NCBI GenBank assembly: GCA_017861315.1
Contig: JAGFXP010000001.1
Location: 40,029-104,028, forward strand
From: Bacillota bacterium
GTDB taxonomy: Bacteria > Bacillota > Clostridia > Clostridiales > Clostridiaceae
Length of the DNA: 64,000 nt
Reading direction: 5' to 3'
How positions within the stretch are numbered: the first letter of the stretch is position 1; every line of letters starts with the position of its first letter. The translations under genes and the position numbers were made by a program. Shown piece by piece: positions 34,450 to 42,426 of the stretch. The notes below the pieces were generated by a model that searched no databases, was not told the origin of the DNA, and saw only the letters and a program-made list of their open reading frames with translations.

Positions 34450-35214
34450 ATGAAGCTTAAGGATCAGGTCGCTCTTGTGACAGGAGCAAGTTCAGGAATG
34501 GGACGCGAAATCGCATACCTTTTCGCAAAGGAGGGTGCCGTTGTCTACGCTGTTGCAAGAAGGGTAGAAAAGCTTAAGGAGCTGTCTGAAAGCACGTCGG
34601 GTTTCGAAGGCAGGATTGTTCCTGTTGGTGCTGATGTCTCAATAAAAGAAGATGCGGAAAGGATAGTTGATTTCGCATATGCCGACGCAGGGCGACTGGA
34701 TATACTTGTGAACAATGCGGGAATCATGGACGACTTCAGCCCGGCAGGAGACGTTAAGGACGAGATGCTTGAAAAAGTATTCGCCACAAACACGTTTGCG
34801 CATTTCTACACAATCAGAAAAGCGGTCCCGATATTCCTGAAGGAAGGAAAAGGGAACATCGTGAACATAGCATCCATAAGCGGACTGCAGGGAACCAGGG
34901 CTGGGGCTGTCTATACAGCATCAAAGCATGCCGTGCTTGGGCTGACAAAAAACACCGGGTTCATGTATGCAAAAAATAACATCAGGTGCAACGCCATCTG
35001 CCCGGGCGGCGTTGAGACTGAAATCGGGACAGGGGAGTTCATGAAAGTGGTAAACAAGGAAGGAATGGAACACGTAATGGGCTGCATGGTCACAAACCCT
35101 AGGACCGGAAAGGCCGTCGAGATAGCTGCAGTGGCACTGTTCCTGGCTTCTGACGATTCGAGCCTGGTGAACGGTCAATACGTTGTTGCGGACAGCGGCT
35201 GGACAGCATATTGA
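34450..35214 (+). CDS. Short-chain dehydrogenase/reductase (SDR)
   Basis: The 254-residue classical SDR has the cofactor loop TGASSGMGREIAYLF, NNAG at the fourth strand, Ser in NIASISGLQG and the catalytic Tyr-Lys pair in YTASKHAVLG. ARRVEK after the second strand, with basic residues and no acidic one, suggests NADP(H) preference. It oxidises or reduces a hydroxyl/keto group; the substrate is unknown. AAAGGGAGGG precedes the ATG, and a weak terminator follows. Confidence 0.92.
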   Translation: MKLKDQVALVTGASSGMGREIAYLFAKEGAVVYAVARRVEKLKELSESTSGFEGRIVPVGADVSIKEDAERIVDFAYADAGRLDILVNNAGIMDDFSPAGDVKDEMLEKVFATNTFAHFYTIRKAVPIFLKEGKGNIVNIASISGLQGTRAGAVYTASKHAVLGLTKNTGFMYAKNNIRCNAICPGGVETEIGTGEFMKVVNKEGMEHVMGCMVTNPRTGKAVEIAAVALFLASDDSSLVNGQYVVADSGWTAY

Positions 35215-35225
35215 TATGAAAATGC

Positions 35226-35257
35226 AATGCCTTTGTTAGAATAATGGCATTATTTTG
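35226..35257 (+). terminator. Weak intrinsic terminator after the SDR gene
   Basis: A 6-bp stem (AATGCC 35226-35231 with GGCATT 35246-35251) is followed by ATTTTG. Confidence 0.45.
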
Positions 35258-35263
35258 AAGAGC

Positions 35264-35293
35264 TTGACATCCTTTATCCTTTTATAGTAATGT
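35264..35293 (+). promoter_or_regulatory. Possible citrate synthase promoter
   Basis: A perfect TTGACA (35264-35269) is followed by TAATGT at 35288-35293 (18-bp spacing) within a T-rich stretch. The -10 box is poor. Confidence 0.4.
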
Positions 35294-35359
35294 AGTGTAG
35301 AAAATCGTTCTGAATATTAAGGAATTACTGGGTAAAGACCAGAAGGTGGAGGAAATCTG

Positions 35360-36721
35360 ATGCATAACGTGAAGCAAACTATCGATAATTATACGGAAAA
35401 ATACAGCAAAGTGTGCAAGAAGAAAGGTGTGATTGACAGCAGCCTTTATGATATGTATGGAGTGAAGAGAGGCCTCAGGGACAAGAGCGGCAAGGGAGTC
35501 GTTGCAGGAATCACGAACATTTCCCTGGTGCAGGCGGTCGAAGTGATAGACGGGGTGGATGTGCCCTGCGAAGGAAAGCTATTCTACAGGGGATACAATA
35601 TAAATGACCTGGTTGACGGTTTCATAAACCATGAACGATTCGGCTTCGAGGAGATAACATACCTCCTCTTGTTTTCTGAACTCCCGACAAAAGAGGAGCT
35701 GGAGGAATTCAAAGGAATACTTGCGAGCTATGGCAGCCTTCCCAAAAACTTTGTCAGGGATGTAATAATGAAAGTCCCCAGCCGCGATATAATGAACTCG
35801 CTGACCAAGAGCGTGCTCACGATGGCTTCCTATGACAAGAGGGCTTCCGACTTGTCCATAGACAATGTGCTGGGACAGTGCCTTAAACTGATAGGTATCT
35901 TCCCTATGCTTTCGGTTTACGGGTACCATGCATACAGCCACTATGAATGCGGCGACAGTTTCTATATACACAGGCCGGATCCAAAGCTGTCCTTTGCCGA
36001 AAATGTTCTCAGGATGCTGAGACCGGACAAAAAATACACAGAGCTTGAGGCGAAGGTGCTTGATATCGCTCTCGTGCTTCACATGGAGCACGGCGGCGGA
36101 AACAATTCGACCTTTACCACAAGGGTGGTTACGTCGGCTGGTTCCGATACCTATTCTGTAATTGCAGCAGCGCTTTCATCCCTGAAAGGAGCAAAGCACG
36201 GCGGGGCTAACATAAAGGTCGTGGAAATGTTCAATGACATAAAGAAGCATGTAAGGGACATCAAGGACGAGGAAGAGGTCAAGGATTACCTTGACAAGAT
36301 CCTGAGAAAGGAGGCTTTTGACCAGAGAGGCCTGATCTACGGCATGGGACATGCGGTCTATTCCGTTTCCGACCCCAGGGCGAAAGTTTTCAAGGGCTTC
36401 GTTGAGAAACTGTCTCTGGAAAAGAACAGGAATGAAGATTTTGAACTCTATTCGATGATAGAGAGAATTGCTCCTGACGTGATTTCGGGGGGCAGGAAGA
36501 TGTACAAAGGGGTCAGCGCAAACGTCGACTTTTACAGCGGCTTCGTTTACAGCATGCTGGACATCCCTATGGAACTCTACACGCCGATCTTTGCCATGGC
36601 GAGGATAGTTGGCTGGAGTGCACATCGTCTCGAGGAGCTGATCAATGCTGAAAAAATAATGAGGCCTGCTTATAAGAGCATTGTGACTAAAAAAGATTAT
36701 GTAGATATCGATGAAAGATAG
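35360..36721 (+). CDS. Citrate (Si)-synthase or 2-methylcitrate synthase
   Basis: The 453-residue protein has the citrate synthase core: LFYRGYNINDLV, VLHMEHGGGNNSTFTTRVV (first catalytic His region), SLKGAKHGGAN (second), GMGHAVYSVSDPRA (third), and VDFYSGFVYSMLDIP near the C-terminus with the Asp region. It has an N-terminal extension of about 50 residues before GVVAGITNISLV, typical of clostridial homologues. It condenses oxaloacetate with acetyl-CoA, or with propionyl-CoA in the methylcitrate variant. No aconitase or isocitrate dehydrogenase gene is adjacent. GGTGGAGG precedes the ATG. Confidence 0.93.
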   Translation: MHNVKQTIDNYTEKYSKVCKKKGVIDSSLYDMYGVKRGLRDKSGKGVVAGITNISLVQAVEVIDGVDVPCEGKLFYRGYNINDLVDGFINHERFGFEEITYLLLFSELPTKEELEEFKGILASYGSLPKNFVRDVIMKVPSRDIMNSLTKSVLTMASYDKRASDLSIDNVLGQCLKLIGIFPMLSVYGYHAYSHYECGDSFYIHRPDPKLSFAENVLRMLRPDKKYTELEAKVLDIALVLHMEHGGGNNSTFTTRVVTSAGSDTYSVIAAALSSLKGAKHGGANIKVVEMFNDIKKHVRDIKDEEEVKDYLDKILRKEAFDQRGLIYGMGHAVYSVSDPRAKVFKGFVEKLSLEKNRNEDFELYSMIERIAPDVISGGRKMYKGVSANVDFYSGFVYSMLDIPMELYTPIFAMARIVGWSAHRLEELINAEKIMRPAYKSIVTKKDYVDIDER

Positions 36722-36725
36722 ATGA

Positions 36726-36768
36726 AACAGCCGGCATGGTCATTTTCTGACCGTGCCGGCTGTTTTGT
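36726..36768 (+). terminator. Intrinsic terminator after citrate synthase
   Basis: A 17-bp stem with one G-U pair (36726-36742 with 36748-36764) and a 5-nt loop is followed by TTTTG. Confidence 0.9.
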
Positions 36769-36769
36769 A

Positions 36770-36797
36770 TTGTAATAAAAGGTAAAAGTAGTATAAT
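36770..36797 (+). promoter_or_regulatory. Probable promoter of the DUF4349 gene
   Basis: TTGTAA (36770-36775) and TATAAT (36792-36797) are spaced by 16 bp directly after the terminator. Confidence 0.55.
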
Positions 36798-36844
36798 TAA
36801 AGTATATAAATGTTCAGAAAATTGCGGTAAACGGAGGGAGAATC

Positions 36845-37822
36845 ATGGATAACGGGGAACTGAAAAAAGAAATAGAAGCAACTCCAGTATCTGCTGAGAA
36901 GGAGAAGAAGAAGGTATTCAGATTCAGGAAATACGTTCCATTTGCTGCGGGAGCTGTCATCCTCTTAGTCATAGCCGCCCTGCTGCTGCAGTACGGATTT
37001 TTCGGAATGGCTGGGCGGGAAAGTTCGTCGACTAATGACAACGGCGGCGCCGTTATGGATACGGGCAAAGGGGTATCCGAGGATTCCTCGTCCCAGCCGG
37101 CAGCAGACATAACAAGCCCGGATGCCGAGTTCGACATCTCGAAAATCATATACTCGGGCAACATAAGTCTTTACACGGATGACTACAAGGGCACTTTCGA
37201 AAAGGTCGGCGAATATGCAGCAAGCATAGGCGGCTTTGTGCAGAGCTCAGGTTCATCCTTTATAGACAAGACCAAGAACACAACTGTAAACTCAGGCTAT
37301 ATAACGATGAGAGTGCCGGCGGAAAAATTCCAGGAAGCCATGAAGGAAATTCAGAAGTACGGCACCACAGTAAACGCCAGCACAAACAGCGAAAATATAT
37401 CACAGCAGTATCAGGACATCAAGGGGCAGCTGGACAACCTGAAGATACAGGAGCAGAGGCTCCAGGAGTATCTGACAAGAGCGGAAAATATTCAGGACCT
37501 GCTGGCTATAGAGACTGAACTGAACAGGGTAAAGACAGAAATAGATTACAGGACCACCATACTCAACAACTGGGACAAGGAGATTTCCTACTCGACAATC
37601 TATATTTCTATAACAGAGAAAATGCTGGCAACAAGCACTGTGAAATCGCCTTTCTCGGATATATTCCAGCAGATAAAGGAAGGCTTCATCGCCTCGATTA
37701 ACCTGCTGCTGAACATCACAGCCTGGGTGATTGTCTTCATCGTAAAACTGATCCCGTTCGCAGCTATTGCGGGCGCAGGATACTTCTTCTACAGAAGGTT
37801 CTTGAGGAAGAAAAAACAGTAA
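36845..37822 (+). CDS. DUF4349 membrane protein with periplasm-side coiled coil
   Basis: The 325-residue protein has a cytosolic basic N-terminus, one membrane helix (about residues 35-55), a low-complexity Ser-rich linker, and an extracytoplasmic domain: IIYSGNISLYTDDYKGTFEKV, ITMRVPAEKFQEAMKEI, then a long coiled coil (ENISQQYQDIKGQLDNLKIQ) and SYSTIYISITEK. A second helix and a basic tail RRFLRKKKQ close it. This is the DUF4349 family of Firmicutes surface proteins, of unknown function. It is followed 22 bases later by a DUF2238 gene and probably cotranscribed. Confidence 0.82.
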   Translation: MDNGELKKEIEATPVSAEKEKKKVFRFRKYVPFAAGAVILLVIAALLLQYGFFGMAGRESSSTNDNGGAVMDTGKGVSEDSSSQPAADITSPDAEFDISKIIYSGNISLYTDDYKGTFEKVGEYAASIGGFVQSSGSSFIDKTKNTTVNSGYITMRVPAEKFQEAMKEIQKYGTTVNASTNSENISQQYQDIKGQLDNLKIQEQRLQEYLTRAENIQDLLAIETELNRVKTEIDYRTTILNNWDKEISYSTIYISITEKMLATSTVKSPFSDIFQQIKEGFIASINLLLNITAWVIVFIVKLIPFAAIAGAGYFFYRRFLRKKKQ

Positions 37823-37844
37823 AATCTGAAAGAAGGGCTGAAAT

Positions 37845-38465
37845 ATGAAAAGAGAAAGAAATATTCATATCGGACTTCTGCTTGCTTTTTTGGCGGTTTT
37901 CATATGGTCGGGCATCTTGCCCTATAACCGGCAGGCCTGGGTTTTGCTTTCATTGCCCGCTATTATCATTGTTTCCGTGCTTGCGCTTACCTACAGGAAA
38001 TTCACTTTTTCAACAATGGTCTATGTAATTGTGTTATTTCATGTGGTGGTTCTGCTGGTGGGAGCCCACTATACCTATACCAAAAATCCGCTGTTTGATT
38101 TGCTGATGGAGGAGTTCAACCTGAAAAGGAACTACTATGACAGGGTAGGGCATTTCGCACAGGGCTTTGCACCAGCGTTCATAACGAAGGAACTGCTGAT
38201 AAGGGGCGGATACATAAAAAGGGGAAAGATGATGTACTTGATCGTAATATCCATGTGTCTCGGCTTCAGCGGAGCCTACGAACTGATTGAATTTGCGACG
38301 GCAAAGGTTCTGGGTATGCCTGTTGAATACATTATGGGGATCCAGGGCGACTACTTCGACAGTGTATGGGATATGTTTTATGCACTTGTAGGCGCAAGCA
38401 TCTCGGTTTTTGTTTTCGGGCCTCTGCATGACAGATGCATGGCGAAAAAAACAAACAAATATTAG
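37845..38465 (+). CDS. DUF2238 (YjdF-type) integral membrane protein
   Basis: The 206-residue protein has six hydrophobic segments. Motifs of the DUF2238 family are NYYDRVGHFAQGFAPAF, GFSGAYELIEFATAKVLG and GIQGDYFDSVWDMFYALVGA, whose conserved Asp, His and Glu residues face the membrane and suggest an enzyme or transporter not yet characterised. It lies 22 bases after the DUF4349 gene. Confidence 0.82.
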   Translation: MKRERNIHIGLLLAFLAVFIWSGILPYNRQAWVLLSLPAIIIVSVLALTYRKFTFSTMVYVIVLFHVVVLLVGAHYTYTKNPLFDLLMEEFNLKRNYYDRVGHFAQGFAPAFITKELLIRGGYIKRGKMMYLIVISMCLGFSGAYELIEFATAKVLGMPVEYIMGIQGDYFDSVWDMFYALVGASISVFVFGPLHDRCMAKKTNKY

Positions 38466-38467
38466 GT

Positions 38468-38495
38468 TTGATTTTGTGAGAATATTCTGTATAAT
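38468..38495 (+). promoter_or_regulatory. Probable promoter of the 94-aa gene
   Basis: TTGATT (38468-38473) and TATAAT (38490-38495) are spaced by 16 bp. Confidence 0.55.
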
Positions 38496-38543
38496 TAGAT
38501 TAAGATCACAATGAAGCTGGAAATATTGAAAGGGGAGAACGAC

Positions 38544-38828
38544 ATGGATAGTGGTTATTATAGAGAAACGGTTGATAAAATAGATCAGATTGTGGGGTTC
38601 GAAGGCAACATACTGGAACTTTCAAAGGAGCTACAGAAGTTCGGAGTTGAGGATGTATATTATTTAGACAACTGGGGAGACATCATAAATGAAGGAAACT
38701 TTGTTGCGGATTTCGATGATCGGGGAGACATACACGCCGACGTATATTTTGATGTGGTGCATCATGCCGGCCACAATGAGCTGGTCAAGGAAACCATAAT
38801 TGCGGTCACTGATGTCAGGATTGTGTAA
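38544..38828 (+). CDS. Unknown acidic 94-residue protein
   Basis: ATG 38544 behind AAAGGGGAG is chosen over ATG 38511. The product is strongly acidic, with no signal or membrane segment: ETVDKIDQIVGFEGNILELS, a central DVYYLDNWGDIINEGNFVA and a His-containing DVVHHAGHNELVKETI. I do not recognise it. It has its own promoter and a strong terminator, so it is probably a real, separately controlled gene. Confidence 0.65.
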   Translation: MDSGYYRETVDKIDQIVGFEGNILELSKELQKFGVEDVYYLDNWGDIINEGNFVADFDDRGDIHADVYFDVVHHAGHNELVKETIIAVTDVRIV

Positions 38829-38834
38829 AATAAG

Positions 38835-38870
38835 AACTTCTGCCTTCGATGAAAGGCAGAAGTTTTTTTA
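38835..38870 (+). terminator. Intrinsic terminator after the 94-aa gene
   Basis: A 12-bp perfect stem (38835-38846 with 38853-38864) with a 6-nt loop runs directly into a T tract (38863-38869). Confidence 0.92.
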
Positions 38871-38995
38871 CATTCAGTGTGGGTGCGTTAAACCGGCTAA
38901 GGGTTCTAGCGGCGTAGATTGCGAGAAATGTTAAAATTTTGCTTAACTTGTGGTAATATTGATATGTAAGGTGGAATCAGGGAGGGGATTAATGT

Positions 38996-39775
38996 ATGCT
39001 TGGAGCTATAGCCGGTGACGTGATTGGCTCGATTTATGAGTGGGACAATGTTAAATCAAAGGAATTTGAACTGTTTTCATCAAAATCAAGATTTACTGAT
39101 GATTCTGTGCTGACCATCGCTACCATGGATTCAGTTCTTCATGGGAATACTTTCGAGGAGAGCTACAAAAAGTGGTTCTGGAAATACCCTGGAGCGGGAT
39201 TCAGCGGCAATTTCAAGAAATGGGCCATATCAAACGAGCCTTACTACGGTTTTTCCAACGGCTCTGCAATGAGGGTGAGTCCAGTAGGCTATTTCTGCGA
39301 TTCGCTCGAGGAAGTCCTGCGAATGGCAGAGGACAGTTCGGCTGTGACCCATAACCACCCCGAGGGTATAAAGGGAGCAAAGGCGGTTGCTTCAGCAATT
39401 TACCTGGCGAAAAACGGAGCAACGAAAAAGGAGTTAAAGGATTACGTGGAGAAGACCTTCGGTTATGAGCTTGGCGAAAGCATAGACAGCATAAGGAAGT
39501 GGTACAGCTTTGATGTCTCCTGTCAGGGCAGCGTGCCGCAGGCTATTATCAGCTTCATGGATTCCGACAGCTATGAGGATGCCGTGAGAAATGCAATTTC
39601 GATAGGCGGGGACAGCGATACAATCGCGTGCATAACCGGAGGGCTGGCAGAGGCTTACTACAAGGAGATACCTGAATATATTACGGAAAGGGTCATGGGA
39701 ATACTGCCGGATGAAATGAAAGAAGTGCTGCAGAGATTCTATGATGAGGTGTACAGCAGATGGATGAAACAATGA
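38996..39775 (+). CDS. ADP-ribosylglycohydrolase family protein
   Basis: The 259-residue protein has LGAIAGDVIGSIYEWDNVKS, FTDDSVLTIATMDSV with the metal-binding TDD, NGSAMRVSPVGYF, and the second site ISIGGDSDTIACITGGLAEAYY with a D-S-D-T metal motif. This is the DraG/ARH fold, which removes ADP-ribose from proteins or nucleic acids using two Mg ions. GGGAGGGG precedes the ATG. It overlaps the next, unknown gene by 16 bases, so the two products are probably made together. Confidence 0.92.
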   Translation: MLGAIAGDVIGSIYEWDNVKSKEFELFSSKSRFTDDSVLTIATMDSVLHGNTFEESYKKWFWKYPGAGFSGNFKKWAISNEPYYGFSNGSAMRVSPVGYFCDSLEEVLRMAEDSSAVTHNHPEGIKGAKAVASAIYLAKNGATKKELKDYVEKTFGYELGESIDSIRKWYSFDVSCQGSVPQAIISFMDSDSYEDAVRNAISIGGDSDTIACITGGLAEAYYKEIPEYITERVMGILPDEMKEVLQRFYDEVYSRWMKQ

Positions 39776-40362
39776 ACGCAGAGCAGATATGGAGCGAGCT
39801 CTACAACAAGGAGCTCAACAGCAAAAAAAACATCCTTGAATATATCGAAATGGCGGGTGTTCTTAAAAAGCAGAACGCAAGCGAAAAACAGCTTGAGGAA
39901 ACGTATAACTTCATTTACGGTAAAATCGACGCCATGAAGGAGATCATCAAGCCAAACACTGCGATGTATCTGAAGAACCGCCTCAAGGCGCAGCTCGGAA
40001 AGTATGTTGCTGAAAAGGATCCTATGCCTAAAGATGAATTCATCGAATTTTTCAAGCAGGCATATCCGGAGGATACCAGGAGAAAGGATTTCACCTGGGT
40101 GTTGATGGACATTAACAGCATATCCGAGGAGCAGGCCTGGACTACGCTGACTTATATAAACAGGGAGTGCCTGAATAACGGTCTCAGGCTTAGCAATCCC
40201 CAGAGGAAGGCCATCATCAAGGTCATCGAAAATACGGTGAAGAAAAACAATGTAAAGTACGTAAACAAAGTGAGAAGCCTCAAGCCTTTGACTGAGATAT
40301 TGAATATCAGCATAGTTAAGGTTGGGAACAACTTCAGGGTGAGGGACAACAGGCTGCGCTGA
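39760..40362 (+). CDS. Unknown 200-residue helical protein coupled to ADP-ribosylglycohydrolase
   Basis: ATG 39760 (or ATG 39772) lies inside the end of the previous gene. The product is basic and mostly helical, without signal or membrane segments: WSELYNKELNSKKNILEYIE, IKPNTAMYLKNRLKAQLGKYV, DEFIEFFKQAYPEDTRRKDF and a basic C-terminus VKYVNKVRSLKPLTEI ... VRDNRLR. No family is recognised. The overlap with the ADP-ribosyl hydrolase gene suggests a functional pair, perhaps a target- or nucleic-acid-binding partner (inference). Confidence 0.72.
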   Translation: MDETMNAEQIWSELYNKELNSKKNILEYIEMAGVLKKQNASEKQLEETYNFIYGKIDAMKEIIKPNTAMYLKNRLKAQLGKYVAEKDPMPKDEFIEFFKQAYPEDTRRKDFTWVLMDINSISEEQAWTTLTYINRECLNNGLRLSNPQRKAIIKVIENTVKKNNVKYVNKVRSLKPLTEILNISIVKVGNNFRVRDNRLR

Positions 40363-40468
40363 AACAAACAAAAAAATTGACTTGGAAATGTCAGGATGAT
40401 AACATTAGAATATCAAGAAAATTCAGAAAAAATAAAGATGGCTAAATAATTATAAGGGGGGAATTTTA

Positions 40469-41668
40469 ATGTCTTCAAAATTATTGAAAAGGTGCGGAAT
40501 AACGACTCTTGTTCTTTTTGTTTTCGCAGTAATGTCCGCAGTGCTTCCGGCACGCAGCTTTACGGTTTCGGGAGCAAGCTTCCAGCCGGGTTCCGGAGTG
40601 CTCGAGGCTGGACAGACAGTGGACGGAACTGTGGTTTTTTCAGGTGATGTCATCCGGGTTGACGGCACGGTGGAGGGCACGGCCTTTGCTTTCGGACAGA
40701 ATGTAAAGGTAAACGGAACAATCAACGGAGACCTGATTGTTGCTGCCCAGGATATCGAGATCAACGGAACTGTAAACGGCAATATCTATTCTGCCGGCCA
40801 GAATCTGACGATAGGAACAAAGACGATCTGGGATGTATTCCTTGCCGGGCAGAACATAAAAATCACAAATGATGCTGTTATAGGAAGAGATCTTTTCGCT
40901 GGAGGCGCCTCAATTTCACAAAACGGAACAGTCCAGAGAAGGCTTTCAGCAGGCGGATCGGATATATCCCTGGGCGGAACGGTGGGTCAGGATGCGGTTC
41001 TCGACGCAGATACTATCAACATCCTGAGTGGCTCAAGCATCAACGGGAACTTCTACTACACCAGTCCGAACAAGGCCAATATCGCTTCCGGTTCAGCAAT
41101 AGGAGGCAATACCGAATGGACATACAGGGAAACCGAACAGGCACAGCAGGCTACGTCGGCGGATTTATGGTGGAGCGTACTGCTCAGCATAGCCAGCGCA
41201 TTGCTTATATGGCTTATCGTGAGGTTCTGGCGTCCTGAATTCTGGAACAAGAATTCCAAGGTTATTATCGAGAAACCGCTGAAAGCTTTAGGGACCGGAG
41301 CTCTGGCGCTGCTTGTTACCCCGATAATTGCAATTCTGCTGATGGTTACAGTAGTCGGGATACCTGTGGGAATAATTTTAGGCATCGCGTACGGCGTGGC
41401 GATCTATCTTTCGAAAATTGTTGTGGCAGCAGCCTTCGGTCTGTGGATGGGGAAACGATACAAATGGGCAACAATCCACAAAGGGGTATGGCCTGTTCTT
41501 ATGGCGCTGATAGTTCTGGCTATCCTGACTAATCTCCCGTATGTTGCTTTCCTGGCGGGTCTCCTTGTAACCCTTGCAGGTCTGGGAGCCTTGGTGGCGG
41601 CAAATATCGGGTCAGAGAAACCAAAGGAAACAACTGCAATCCAGGAAACAATGAACTTAGACATTTAA
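40469..41668 (+). CDS. Bactofilin-like beta-helix protein with membrane domain
   Basis: The 399-residue protein starts with a signal peptide (about 30 residues, ending near ARSF). A right-handed beta-helix of short repeats follows, with motifs such as VDGTVEGTAFAFGQ, VNGTINGDLIVAAQ and INGTVNGNIYSAGQ, as in polymer-forming bactofilin-type domains. The C-terminal third has four to five membrane helices (from DLWWSVLLSIASALLIWLIV). The repeat part should lie outside the membrane. A structural or scaffold role at the envelope is likely. GGGGGGAA precedes the ATG. Confidence 0.82.
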   Translation: MSSKLLKRCGITTLVLFVFAVMSAVLPARSFTVSGASFQPGSGVLEAGQTVDGTVVFSGDVIRVDGTVEGTAFAFGQNVKVNGTINGDLIVAAQDIEINGTVNGNIYSAGQNLTIGTKTIWDVFLAGQNIKITNDAVIGRDLFAGGASISQNGTVQRRLSAGGSDISLGGTVGQDAVLDADTINILSGSSINGNFYYTSPNKANIASGSAIGGNTEWTYRETEQAQQATSADLWWSVLLSIASALLIWLIVRFWRPEFWNKNSKVIIEKPLKALGTGALALLVTPIIAILLMVTVVGIPVGIILGIAYGVAIYLSKIVVAAAFGLWMGKRYKWATIHKGVWPVLMALIVLAILTNLPYVAFLAGLLVTLAGLGALVAANIGSEKPKETTAIQETMNLDI

Positions 41669-41760
41669 CGCAAAGAGCTGGCTCAGGCATAATCCCTCAG
41701 TCAGCTTGATTTATATTCATCCGGTTTAAGAGATGAAAATTTATAATCGGGAGGTATATC

Positions 41761-41982
41761 ATGGCAGAGATTCATGTGGACGTAAGAGGAGAAACATGTC
41801 CGGTTCCGCTGGTTGAGATGAGGAAAGCTGTAAAAAAAGCGGCGCCGGGGGATGTTATCGAGATTGTAGGAACAAATGCCGCGTCTAAAAAAGAGATTCC
41901 CATGGCGGCTGAAGCACTGGAGTTAAAGGTCTTAAGCATTGACGAGAATGCAGAGTTCTGGACTATCAAAATCCTGAGATAA
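41761..41982 (+). CDS. TusA/SirA-family sulfurtransferase
   Basis: The 73-residue protein has the TusA signature RGETCPVPLVEMRKAV, whose Cys carries persulfide sulfur, and ends with the family's EFWTIKILR strand. TusA relays sulfur from a cysteine desulfurase to acceptor proteins; in selenium users related proteins accompany SelD. It is the first gene of a four-gene cassette with dsrE-, nifS- and iscU-like genes (gaps of 11-13 bases), so it should act with them. CGGGAGG precedes the ATG. Confidence 0.92.
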   Translation: MAEIHVDVRGETCPVPLVEMRKAVKKAAPGDVIEIVGTNAASKKEIPMAAEALELKVLSIDENAEFWTIKILR

Positions 41983-41995
41983 GGGAGGTGATCGT

Positions 41996-42415
41996 ATGGC
42001 CGAGAAAACTACAATCATAGTCCACAGCGGGGATTTGGACAAGATGTACAGCGCGCTCATAGTTGCAAACGGATCCCTGGCAATGGGCATGGAGGTTTCG
42101 CTCTACTTTACATTCTGGGGGCTCCTCAGGCTAAAAAAGGGAGGTCTGGAAAAAGGTCCGCTGTCCAAAATGAACTTTCTGGGGCTGGGCAGAATGATGA
42201 TAAAGAGCAGGATGAAGAAGAACAACGTGGCATCCCTTGAGAGGCTTATGTCAGACTTCAAGGAGCTTGGCGGGAAGATTATCGCCTGCGAGATGACCAT
42301 GGAAATCATGGGAGTTAAGAAAAGCGACCTGATGGAAGAGCTTATCGATGAATACGGAGCTGTGGGGACATATATACAGGAAGCCAGGGAATCGACAATC
42401 ACCCTGCTGATCTAA
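41996..42415 (+). CDS. DsrE/F-family sulfur-relay protein
   Basis: The 139-residue protein begins TTIIVHSGDLDKMYSALIVANG, the DsrE-fold start, and has MGMEVSLYFTFWGL and LGGKIIACEMTMEIMGV with Cys98 at the place of the sulfur-carrying Cys of DsrE-like proteins. A large basic loop KSRMKKNN sits in the middle. It is probably a persulfide carrier that exchanges sulfur with the TusA-like protein encoded 13 bases upstream. GGGAGGTGAT precedes the start. Confidence 0.88.
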   Translation: MAEKTTIIVHSGDLDKMYSALIVANGSLAMGMEVSLYFTFWGLLRLKKGGLEKGPLSKMNFLGLGRMMIKSRMKKNNVASLERLMSDFKELGGKIIACEMTMEIMGVKKSDLMEELIDEYGAVGTYIQEARESTITLLI

Positions 42416-42426
42416 GGAGGAATATC

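Noticed and set aside
38871..38990. Riboswitch before the ADP-ribosylglycohydrolase gene
   Set aside because: CCGGCTAAGGGTTCTAGCGG looks structured, but no convincing stem set or known aptamer could be traced by eye.
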